The notes beneath the pieces are model-generated. The model made no database searches, was not told where the DNA came from, and was given only the letters and a program-made list of their open reading frames with translations. Made by a program: the position numbers and the translations under genes. Positions 1 through 6,442 of a DNA stretch of 14,374 nt are shown piece after piece; the stretch's first letter is position 1; each line of letters opens with the position of its first letter. Source of the DNA: DASWKG01 sp036396755. GTDB taxonomy: Bacteria > Actinomycetota > UBA4738 > CALAEC01. The stretch lies in NCBI GenBank assembly GCA_036396755.1, contig DASWKG010000068.1:1-14374 (forward strand), in the 5' to 3' direction.

Positions 1-987
1 CAGGGCGTCGACTACCCGAACCACAACTACTCGCACTTCGAGTCGACGGATATCTGGCACTCGGGCCAGCCGGACGTGACGCCCGACTCCGGGTGGATCG
101 GACGACACCTCGACCGGGCGGGCGTGCCGCTCGGCGAGCTCCGCGGTCTCGGCATCGGGACCGAGCTCCCGCTGATGCTTCGGGGAGCGCAGGAGGAGGG
201 CGTCGAGGTGCAGTCGGTCAACCAGATGCGGTTCCTCGACGGCGTCGGCGCGGTGGGCAACGCGCGGCACGGAGCCTTCGCGCGCTTCGGCGACCACCCC
301 ATCGAGGAGCCGATCCGCCACTTCGCCGGCGAGCAGGCGCGCATGACCGTGCAGCTGGTCGACCGGCTCCAGGCGATCGGCCAGCCGCCCGCGACGCCGA
401 ACTACCTCGCGAACTCGCTGCTGACGGCGCGCATCCTCATGCAGGAGAACCTCGGCGTCGAGTGCGTGTTCGTGTGGCACTCGGGCGGGCAGGGCGTCGG
501 TGGCTACGACACGCACTCGGCGCAGAAGGAGACGCAGGAGCGCCTGCTGTCGGACCTCGACCGCGCGGTCGAGGCGTTCCTGTTCGGCACGATGGGTGGG
601 GTGCCCGTGACCGGGGTGGACGGCCCCCTGGACCCGCAGATCGCCAACCGGACCCTGATCATGACCGTGTCGGAGTTCGGCCGGCGGATCGGCGAGAACG
701 GCAGCGGCGAGAACGCGGGGACCGATCACGGGGCGGCCGCGCCGGTGTTCGTCGTGGGCCCGCCGGCCGATCTCGAGCAGCCGCCCGCGGGCGTGCGGCT
801 CACGCCGGGGCTGCACGGCGACCACCCCAACATGGGCACCGTGGCCCTGCCGAAGGACAACCTGACGATGACGGTGGACCTGCGGCGCCTGTACCAGTCC
901 GCGCTCCAGTGGTGGCTCGGCAACCCCGACCCCGGCTACGAGACGAAGTACGAGCCCCTGGCCAACTTGTTCACGTCTGCCCCATGA
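1..987 (+). CDS. DUF1501 family protein, copy A (5' end outside window)
   Basis: The reading frame is open from the first base and ends at TGA 985-987, leaving 328 C-terminal residues. Family hallmarks are visible: a HNYSHFESTDIWHSG block, GGQGVGGYDTHS, SEFGRRIGEN followed by GTDHG, and a GLHGDHPNMG segment near the end. It aligns without gaps to residues 125-452 of the downstream DUF1501 protein, with about 48 differences (roughly 85% identity). By comparison about 124 residues are missing, including any Tat leader. DUF1501 proteins belong to the alkaline phosphatase/sulfatase-like fold group and are often exported by Tat. I know of no established reaction for this subfamily. The next gene, a DUF1800 protein, starts 32 bases later on the same strand, so the two are probably co-transcribed. 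The truncation comes from the window edge, not from decay. Confidence 0.9.
   Translation, partial: QGVDYPNHNYSHFESTDIWHSGQPDVTPDSGWIGRHLDRAGVPLGELRGLGIGTELPLMLRGAQEEGVEVQSVNQMRFLDGVGAVGNARHGAFARFGDHPIEEPIRHFAGEQARMTVQLVDRLQAIGQPPATPNYLANSLLTARILMQENLGVECVFVWHSGGQGVGGYDTHSAQKETQERLLSDLDRAVEAFLFGTMGGVPVTGVDGPLDPQIANRTLIMTVSEFGRRIGENGSGENAGTDHGAAAPVFVVGPPADLEQPPAGVRLTPGLHGDHPNMGTVALPKDNLTMTVDLRRLYQSALQWWLGNPDPGYETKYEPLANLFTSAP
1..987 (+). repeat. Diverged tandem duplicate, left copy of DUF1501 segment
   Basis: This segment corresponds base for base, with no gaps, to 2792-3778 (both 987 bases). The encoded proteins are about 85% identical. In the best-conserved stretch, around 751-861, the protein is unchanged while the DNA carries about eight substitutions, all synonymous. 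That indicates an old duplication kept by purifying selection rather than a recent copy or gene conversion. The left boundary of the repeat lies outside the window. Confidence 0.85.
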
Positions 988-1007
988 TGGTTTGCTGAGG
1001 CCCAACC

Positions 1008-1014
1008 AAGGAGG
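1008..1014 (+). promoter_or_regulatory. Ribosome binding site that decides the DUF1800 start
   Basis: The sequence AAGGAGG lies at 1008-1014. The in-frame GTG at 1014 overlaps it and cannot use it. The GTG at 1020 sits five bases downstream, the usual spacing, and the ATG at 1029 is too far. The start at 1020 is therefore preferred. Confidence 0.7.
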
Positions 1015-1019
1015 TGCCC

Positions 1020-2420
1020 GTGCCCGCAATGGCTTCGGCGGTCCGGTCGGCGACCGGCACCGCCACCCGCGAGGAGGTCTCCCGGCTCTACGCGCGCGTC
1101 GCGTTCGGGGCCACACCCGCCGACCTCGACACCTGGGAGGGACAGGCCTACGAGGCCGTCGTCGACCACCTGCTCGACTTCCCGGCCCTCGACACCCGCC
1201 CGCCGGGCGCCGACGACGCCGACCGTCTCCTCTTCGAGAACGCCGACGAGGTCGGTGTGCGCGTCTACGGGGTGACGCCCGGAGTCTCCGAGGCCGCCGC
1301 ATGGTGGGTCGAGCGGATGCGGACCACGGCGTACCCGCTCGAGGAGCGGATGACGCTCTTCTGGCACGACCACTTCGCCACCGGCTACCTCTACCCGTGG
1401 CCCGACACCCGCATGATGGTCGTGCAGAACCAGACGATGCGCCGGTACGCGCTCGGCAACCTCCGGGACCTCGTCGCCGTGATGACGCTCGACCCCGCGA
1501 TGCTCTACTGGCTCAACGGGAACGAGAACGCCGTCGGCAAGCCGAACGAGAACTACGCGCGCGAGCTCTTCGAGCTGTTCACGCTCGGCGTCGTCCCGCA
1601 GGTGTACACCGAGGACGACATCCGGGAGGCGGCCCGCGCCCTGACCGGCTGGGTGGTCGACCCCGACCTCAAGCGCGTCACCTTCAGCGCCGTCCGCCAC
1701 GACACGCGGCCCAAGACCATCATGGGCGTCACCTTCGACAACCTCGGCAACCAGGAGTACCTGAAGGTCATCGACATCGCGCTCGAGCAGCCGGTCGCGC
1801 CGAAGTTCATCGCGTGGAAGCTCGTCCTCAACTTCGCGTACGTGCCCGGCACGGGCGACCTGTTCCAGGACCCCGACCCCCTCGTCGACAAGGTGGCGGA
1901 CACCCTGCGCTCGACGAGCTGGGACCTCAAGGCCGCGATGCGTACGCTGCTCCTCGCCGACGAGTTCCGGTTCGCCGACGTCTCGGCGGGACGACAGCTC
2001 GTCCGCCAGCCGGTCGACCTCGTCGCCTCGGCCTGCAAGGCGATCGGGGTGAGCGCCCGGGCCCAGAACACGATCACGCTCCTCGGGCGGATGGGGCAGG
2101 TGCCGTTCGACCCGCCGAACGTGGGTGGCTGGCCGGTCAACAGGGAGTGGCTCTCGCCGGTCACCACGCTGGCCCGCTACGACTGGGGGGTGACCTGTTA
2201 CAACCTGTGGTCCTCCTCGCTGCCGGGTGTGAGGCCCGCGCTGCCGCCGTCCGGTGACCCGGCCGCGTGGACCGCGCGGTTCGGGCTGGCCGGGCTCTCC
2301 GACAACACGAAGAACGCGATCGACACCTACCTGGGGGCGCGGGCCACCGCCTCGGAGTCCGAGAAGCAGGCCGGCGTCCTGATCCTCCTGGCCTCGAGCC
2401 CCGATTGGATGGTGATCTGA
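1020..2420 (+). CDS. DUF1800 family protein
   Basis: This 466-residue protein starts at GTG 1020, chosen because AAGGAGG at 1008-1014 is correctly spaced. It shows the DUF1800 pattern: an N-terminal helical region with ARVAFGATPADLDTW, then ERMTLFWHDHFATG (about residues 109-122), LNGNENAVGKPNENYAREL (about 165-183) leading into FELFTLGV, DDIREAARALTGW, and a C-terminal PPNVGGWP motif. The biochemical role of the family is unknown to me. DUF1800 genes are commonly found next to DUF1501 genes, as here on both sides. No signal peptide or twin-arginine motif is visible at the N terminus, whereas the following DUF1501 partner has one, so this protein may be cytoplasmic or exported together with its partner. 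Its TGA shares bases with the next ATG (TGATG at 2418-2422), implying translational coupling. Confidence 0.92.
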   Translation: MPAMASAVRSATGTATREEVSRLYARVAFGATPADLDTWEGQAYEAVVDHLLDFPALDTRPPGADDADRLLFENADEVGVRVYGVTPGVSEAAAWWVERMRTTAYPLEERMTLFWHDHFATGYLYPWPDTRMMVVQNQTMRRYALGNLRDLVAVMTLDPAMLYWLNGNENAVGKPNENYARELFELFTLGVVPQVYTEDDIREAARALTGWVVDPDLKRVTFSAVRHDTRPKTIMGVTFDNLGNQEYLKVIDIALEQPVAPKFIAWKLVLNFAYVPGTGDLFQDPDPLVDKVADTLRSTSWDLKAAMRTLLLADEFRFADVSAGRQLVRQPVDLVASACKAIGVSARAQNTITLLGRMGQVPFDPPNVGGWPVNREWLSPVTTLARYDWGVTCYNLWSSSLPGVRPALPPSGDPAAWTARFGLAGLSDNTKNAIDTYLGARATASESEKQAGVLILLASSPDWMVI

Positions 2421-3778
2421 TGCCGACCCGCAGGGAGTTCATCGGCCGGATGGCCGTGCTGGCGGGATCGCAGGTCCTTCCCCCGATCGTATTCCGGGCG
2501 GGGCCCGCGTTCGGCGAGACCGACCCCGACCCCGACACCGCGAACCGCAATCGCCTGGTCGTCATCTTTCAGCAGGGGGGGAACGACGGCCTGAACACCG
2601 TGATTCCCTGGGGCGATGTCTCGGGGGCCCCACGCTTCTCGGTCTACAAGAAGGTCCGGCCCGACCTGCACTTCGAGTCGAACCAGATCCTCAAGCTCGA
2701 CCGGCCCGACGACCTCGACCAGATGATCGGCCTCCATCCGAACCTCACCAAGATCCATGAGCTCTACCAGCAGGGACGGGTCGCGGTGGTCCAGGGCGTC
2801 GACTACCCGAGCCACAACTACTCGCACTTCGAGTCCACCGACATCTGGCACTCCGGCCAGCCCGACGAGACGCCGGACTCGGGGTGGATCGGCCGGCACC
2901 TCGACCGGGCCGGCATCGGGCTCGGCGAGCTGCGGGGGCTCGGGATCGGCAACGCGCTGCCGCTGATGCTGCGCGGGGAGCAGTCCGAGGGCGTCGAGGT
3001 GCAGTCGATCAACCAGATGAAGTTCCTCGACGGGACCGGCGCGGTCGGCAACGCCCGTCACGCGTCCTTCGCGATGTACGGCGACCACCCGATGGTCGAG
3101 CCCCTCCGACGCTTCGCCGGGGAGCAGGCCCGGAACACGGTGCAGCTCGTGGACCGGCTCCAGACGATCGGCCAGCCGCCCTCGACGGCGAACTACCTGG
3201 CGAACTCGCTCCTCACCGCGCGGGTCCTGATGCAGGAGAACCTCGGGGTGGAGTGCGTGTTCGTGTGGCATTCCGGCGGGCAGGGCGTCGGCGGCTACGA
3301 CACGCACTCGGGCCAGCGGACGACGCACGACCGCCTGATGTCGGACTTCGACGAGGCGATCGAGGCCTTCCTGTTCGGCACGATGAACGGGGTGCCGGTG
3401 ACGGGCGTCAGCGGTCCGCTGGCGCCGGAGATCGCCAACCGGACGCTGATCATGTCGGTGTCCGAGTTCGGACGGCGCATCGGGGAGAACAGCACGGGGG
3501 CCAGCGCGGGGACCGACCACGGCGCGGCCGCGCCGGTGTTCATCGTGGGCCCGCCGGCCGACCTCGAGCAGCCTCCGGCCGGCGTGCGGCTCACGCCGGG
3601 GCTGCACGGCGACCATCCCAACATGGGAACGGTGGCGCTGCCGAAGGACAACCTGTTCATGACGACGGACCTCCGGCGCCTGTATCAGTCGTCGCTCGAG
3701 TGGTGGCTCGGTAACCCCGACCCCGGCTACGAGACGAAGTACGAGCCGCTGGCCAACCTGTTCTCGTCGGCCCCGTAG
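2420..3778 (+). CDS. DUF1501 family protein, copy B, Tat-type leader
   Basis: This complete 452-residue protein starts at ATG 2420, which overlaps the TGA of the DUF1800 gene, so translation is probably coupled. The N terminus has a twin-arginine motif (TRREFIGR, residues 3-10) followed by a hydrophobic, alanine-containing stretch to about residue 31, consistent with Tat export of a folded and perhaps metal-bound protein. The mature part has LVVIFQQGGNDGLNTVIPWG (about 46-65), typical of DUF1501, then HNYSHFESTDIWHSG, GGYDTHSG, SEFGRRIGEN and GTDHG. The DUF1501 family is related to alkaline phosphatases and sulfatases by fold, but its substrate is not established. It is the second of two DUF1501 genes here, about 85% identical to copy A over the shared 328 residues. 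The downstream gene converges with a 10-base gap. Confidence 0.93.
   Translation: MPTRREFIGRMAVLAGSQVLPPIVFRAGPAFGETDPDPDTANRNRLVVIFQQGGNDGLNTVIPWGDVSGAPRFSVYKKVRPDLHFESNQILKLDRPDDLDQMIGLHPNLTKIHELYQQGRVAVVQGVDYPSHNYSHFESTDIWHSGQPDETPDSGWIGRHLDRAGIGLGELRGLGIGNALPLMLRGEQSEGVEVQSINQMKFLDGTGAVGNARHASFAMYGDHPMVEPLRRFAGEQARNTVQLVDRLQTIGQPPSTANYLANSLLTARVLMQENLGVECVFVWHSGGQGVGGYDTHSGQRTTHDRLMSDFDEAIEAFLFGTMNGVPVTGVSGPLAPEIANRTLIMSVSEFGRRIGENSTGASAGTDHGAAAPVFIVGPPADLEQPPAGVRLTPGLHGDHPNMGTVALPKDNLFMTTDLRRLYQSSLEWWLGNPDPGYETKYEPLANLFSSAP
2792..3778 (+). repeat. Diverged tandem duplicate, right copy of DUF1501 segment
   Basis: This is the right-hand counterpart of 1-987, of equal length and with no gaps. 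The unit that was duplicated probably comprised DUF1800 plus DUF1501, since a DUF1800 gene separates the two copies. Confidence 0.85.
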
Positions 3779-3788
3779 GCCGGGGGCG

Positions 3789-4940
3789 TCAGCCGAGGAT
3801 CCGGGCGTCGCGGTACCCGGCGGCGAGGGTCACGCCCTCGTCGAAGCGGCGTGGGTGGAAGTCGTGGAGCGCCGGGTCGACGTCCTCGCCGAGCACGAGG
3901 CCGGCCACGTGGCGGCCGAGGCCGGGCGCCAGCTTGAAGCCGTGCCCGCTCGTGCCCGCGTCGACGAAGATGCCGGGCGCGATCTCCCCGATCACGGGCT
4001 GCCAATCGGGGCTCACGTCGTAGAGGCTCGCCCACCCCCCGAACGGCTCGGCCGCCTCGAGCCGGGGCACGCGCCGCGAGACCGGCTCGGACAGCGCGGC
4101 GCTCTCGGCCTCGGTGATCGTCTCGGAGAACGCGTCGGGGTCCGCGGGCGGCGCGGGGTGGACCGATCCCACGAGGAAGAGGTCGCGCCCCTCCGGCCGG
4201 AAGTAGTAGCCGCCCACCAGGTCGGCGTGCCCCGTCACGGGCTCCGCCGCGCCCCATCGGAACACGGCGACCACGTGGCGCTCCACCGTGAGCGGCAGGT
4301 CGACCCCGAGGCCGCTCGCGAGCGGGCCGGTCCAGGGGCCCGCGGCGATGAGGATCCGCTCGAAGGCCGTGCGATCGCCCGCGGAGGTGCTGATGGTTCC
4401 TCCTCCGCCGTCGAGCGGCTCGATCGAGCGCACGCTCGTCTCGAGGCGGCCCTCAGCCCCGAGCTCGACGGCCCGATGGAACAGGCCGGCGGTGGCGCCC
4501 GCCGGATCCGCGTAGCCGGCGTCGCGCTCGTAGGCCCCGATGCCGATCCCGTCGAGGTCGAACCCCGGGAACCGCCGCTCGATCTCGACGGGATCGAGCA
4601 GCTCGGTGGCGGTCCCGATCCCGTTGAGATGCTCCGCGACCCGTTCGACCCCTGGGGCGTCCTCCGGCGGGTGCAGGAACAGGAGCCCCGTCCGGACGAA
4701 TTCGGCGCGACCGCCGTTCGTCGCCTCGGTGAATCGAGCGAACAGGTCCAGGCTCTCCCTGGCCACCCGGGCGAGGAAGGGGTTCGTGTAGTAGGCGCGG
4801 CAGATCGCGCTGGAGCGCCCGGTCGGGCCGCCGGCGGGGGTGCCGCGCTCGAAGATCGAGACCTTCGCGCCCCTGGATGCGAGGTGGAACGCGGCGGCGG
4901 CGCCGTGGATCCCGGCACCGATGACGGCGACCTCGGTCAT
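3789..4940 (-). CDS. DAO-family FAD-dependent oxidoreductase (sarcosine/glycine oxidase-like)
   Basis: This 383-residue enzyme has an N-terminal dinucleotide-binding fold: VIGAGIHGAAAAFHL (GxGxxG at about residues 8-13) with an acidic Glu about residue 31 (IFER) for the FAD ribose. A GRSSAICRAYYTNPF segment and a C-terminal SGHGFKLAPG motif (about 331-340) are typical of the DAO family (PF01266), which oxidises the C-N bond of amino acids or N-methylated amino acids. At the place where monomeric sarcosine oxidase carries its flavin-linking Cys, this protein reads LYDVSPDWQPVIG (about 306-318) with no Cys, so FAD is probably non-covalent. The substrate cannot be assigned. No signal peptide is seen, so it is cytoplasmic. 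The start at 4940 puts Met close to the first beta strand; the in-frame ATG at 4952 is an alternative. It converges on the DUF1501 gene. Confidence 0.88.
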   Translation of the reverse strand: MTEVAVIGAGIHGAAAAFHLASRGAKVSIFERGTPAGGPTGRSSAICRAYYTNPFLARVARESLDLFARFTEATNGGRAEFVRTGLLFLHPPEDAPGVERVAEHLNGIGTATELLDPVEIERRFPGFDLDGIGIGAYERDAGYADPAGATAGLFHRAVELGAEGRLETSVRSIEPLDGGGGTISTSAGDRTAFERILIAAGPWTGPLASGLGVDLPLTVERHVVAVFRWGAAEPVTGHADLVGGYYFRPEGRDLFLVGSVHPAPPADPDAFSETITEAESAALSEPVSRRVPRLEAAEPFGGWASLYDVSPDWQPVIGEIAPGIFVDAGTSGHGFKLAPGLGRHVAGLVLGEDVDPALHDFHPRRFDEGVTLAAGYRDARILG

Positions 4941-4947
4941 GCGGCCA

Positions 4948-4953
4948 ACCATA
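4948..4953 (-). promoter_or_regulatory. Possible -10 box (TATGGT) for the FAD oxidoreductase
   Basis: On the minus strand TATGGT lies 7 bases before ATG 4940. That is about the distance from a -10 hexamer to the transcription start, so the message could be leaderless and start at ATG 4940. No canonical -35 element or good ribosome binding site supports either candidate start, and the box contains the alternative ATG at 4952. Confidence 0.3.
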
Positions 4954-5068
4954 CCGGTGGCCGGTCCTTCATGCCGCCCCGTACCTGGAACCCCGGATCC
5001 GACGGCGGATAGCCCGAGATGACTACTCGAAATGACCCGGAGAGGGCCTTCCGCCCGACAGCCCGCTT

Positions 5069-5079
5069 CCGTATCCTGG
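5069..5079 (+). promoter_or_regulatory. Putative promoter -10 region CCGTATCCTGG
   Basis: The TATCCT hexamer at 5072-5077 lies 44 bases before the ATG of the calcium-binding protein. A weak TTCCGC at 5049-5054 sits at 17-base spacing. The same 11-base string recurs at 9445-9455 before the amine oxidase gene. The assignment rests on position and recurrence only. Confidence 0.35.
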
Positions 5080-5121
5080 CCGAGCTGTAGGCCGACCAGG
5101 GGACCCTCTGGGGGTCAGCAC

Positions 5122-6330
5122 ATGCGACGAGCGGTTGTTGCGTTCTTGACCGTTCTCACCATCTCCTGGGGAGCTGGGATCAGCTCCGGCAACACTTCCG
5201 ACGTTGCGGCCGTCACCGACGGCGTGCGTGGGAAGCCGGGCGTTCACAGCTTGAAGGACAAGGACGAGCCCGAGGCCGAGGAGAGCGCCGAGAAGGGCAA
5301 GGACAAGGACAAGGACAAGGACAAGGGCAAGGGCAAGGACAAGGACGGCAAGGACGACGGCAAGGACGACGGCAAGGACGACGACAAGAAGGACGCCGAC
5401 GGCGATGGTATCCGCGACAAGGACGACAACTGCGTGGACGTCTCGAACTCCGACCAGAAGGACACCGACGGCGACAAGGCCGGTGACGCGTGCGATCAGG
5501 ATGACGACGGCGACGGCGTGGCCGACGCGGCCGACAATTGCGCCCTCGTCGCGAACGCGGACCAGAAAGACACCGACGCCGACGGCACCGGGGACGTCTG
5601 CGACGACTCGGATGGCGACGGCGTGTTCGATGCCGTCGACAACTGCCCCACCGTCGCCAACGCAGACCAGACGGACAGCGACGGGGACGGCACCGGAGAC
5701 GCCTGCGAGCCGCTCGTAGGGGCGGGCGCCTGCCTCACCCCGACGATCGGGGGCTCCGAGGGGGACACCGTCATCGAGGGGACCCCCGGCGATGACGTCA
5801 TCTTCGACCTCACCGGCGACAACACGATCCGTGGCAACGGTGGGAACGACGTCATCTGCACCGGTCCGGGTGACGACATCGTCGTAACGCTTGGCGGAAG
5901 CGACCGCATCACGGACGAGGGTGGCGTCAACACGATCGCGACCGGCGCCGGAGACGACGACGTCACCACGGGAGCAGGGACCGACCGGATCAACACCGGG
6001 GAAGGATCCGACGTCGTCGACGCAGGTGACGGCAACGACCAGATCCAGACCGGCTCGGGCAACGATCGCGTTCTCGCGGGACAGGGCCGCAACATCGTCG
6101 CGGGTGGCGGCGGCGACGATCGCATCATCGGTGGGGAGGACGCCGACAGGGTGCGCGCCGGTGGCGGTCGCGACACCGTCAGGGCCCGGGGGGGTGACAA
6201 CTCGCTCCAGGGAGGGGCGGGCAACGACCGCCTCTCCGCGACCGCAGGGGACGACCTCCTGAACGGCGGTCCCGGCAGCGACCGGTGCCGCGCCGATGGA
6301 GGGACCAACCGCGTGCGGAGCTGCGAATGA
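5122..6330 (+). CDS. Secreted calcium-binding protein: thrombospondin type 3 repeats plus RTX-like beta-roll
   Basis: This 402-residue protein has a Sec-type signal peptide (MRRAVVAFLTVLTISWGAG, residues 1 to about 24) that fixes the start at ATG 5122; the open frame upstream is not credible. Next come a highly charged Lys/Asp/Gly linker (about 58-91), three thrombospondin type 3 repeats of the DxDGDGxxDxxDNC kind (about 91-196, with paired Cys), and many glycine- and Asp-rich repeats resembling RTX nonapeptides (GxGxDxIxx, about 212-388). The last residues contain two Cys (389 and 401) that could form a disulfide. Both repeat types bind calcium in known families, so the chain should fold only once outside the cell. 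It may be a cell-surface or adhesive protein. There is no catalytic domain. A Sec leader on an RTX-like protein differs from the Gram-negative type I secreted RTX toxins. A strong terminator follows. Confidence 0.9.
   Translation: MRRAVVAFLTVLTISWGAGISSGNTSDVAAVTDGVRGKPGVHSLKDKDEPEAEESAEKGKDKDKDKDKGKGKDKDGKDDGKDDGKDDDKKDADGDGIRDKDDNCVDVSNSDQKDTDGDKAGDACDQDDDGDGVADAADNCALVANADQKDTDADGTGDVCDDSDGDGVFDAVDNCPTVANADQTDSDGDGTGDACEPLVGAGACLTPTIGGSEGDTVIEGTPGDDVIFDLTGDNTIRGNGGNDVICTGPGDDIVVTLGGSDRITDEGGVNTIATGAGDDDVTTGAGTDRINTGEGSDVVDAGDGNDQIQTGSGNDRVLAGQGRNIVAGGGGDDRIIGGEDADRVRAGGGRDTVRARGGDNSLQGGAGNDRLSATAGDDLLNGGPGSDRCRADGGTNRVRSCE
5299..5382 (+). repeat. In-frame tandem repeats encoding the Lys/Asp linker
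   Basis: The DNA is a run of hexamers: AAGGAC four times (5299-5322), AAGGGC twice, AAGGAC twice (to 5346), and then the 12-mer GGCAAGGACGAC three times exactly (5347-5382). All units are multiples of three, so gain or loss of units would change linker length without a frameshift. Base composition is clearly richer in A than the neighbouring genes. Confidence 0.9.
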
Positions 6331-6351
6331 GCTGACGCACGTCGCTGAGCG

Positions 6352-6377
6352 ACGGGCCGGCCTTCGGGCCGGCCCGT
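6352..6377 (+). terminator. Intrinsic terminator with UUCG tetraloop
   Basis: A perfect 11-base-pair stem (6352-6362 with 6367-6377) is closed by a TTCG tetraloop at 6363-6366. It lies 22 bases after the stop of the calcium-binding protein. The tract after the stem (CTTCGTT) is only weakly T-rich, which is common in high-GC genomes. The stem is a near-perfect palindrome and could also act on the opposite strand. A small competing hairpin, GTCGC-TGA-GCGAC (6341-6353), overlaps its first two bases. Confidence 0.8.
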
Positions 6378-6407
6378 CTTCGTTCCGGGAGCGCGCGGCC
6401 CCTTCGC

Positions 6408-6413
6408 TAGACT
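6408..6413 (+). promoter_or_regulatory. Putative -10 box TAGACT before the 799-residue protein gene
   Basis: TAGACT lies 29 bases before ATG 6443, with the purine-rich ribosome binding site GGGAGGG (6434-6440) in between. The context TAGACTG, a 4-base gap, then GCCCGCG resembles the box before ccmA (TAGGCTG, a 2-base gap, GCCCGCG). I see no clear -35 element. Confidence 0.35.
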
Positions 6414-6442
6414 GAGTGGCCCGCGAGGAGAGAGGGAGGGCC

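Noticed and set aside
1..987. Copy A of DUF1501 as a truncated pseudogene
   Set aside because: The frame is open to the first base and the missing part is simply outside the window. Conservation and silent substitutions indicate a working gene.
1014..1019. GTG 1014 as the DUF1800 start
   Set aside because: It overlaps the AAGGAGG ribosome binding site. GTG 1020 has correct spacing.
3779..3788. A terminator between the convergent DUF1501 and FAD oxidoreductase genes
   Set aside because: The gap is only 10 bases and no hairpin with adequate stem is visible in or next to it.
3855..5012. A 385-codon plus-strand frame opposite the FAD oxidoreductase
   Set aside because: Its composition is dominated by Arg, Gly and Glu with no family motif, whereas the minus strand has clear FAD-binding motifs.
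5299..5382. Short repeats as a possible CRISPR array
   Set aside because: The units are 6 or 12 bases with no spacers and lie in frame inside a coding region.
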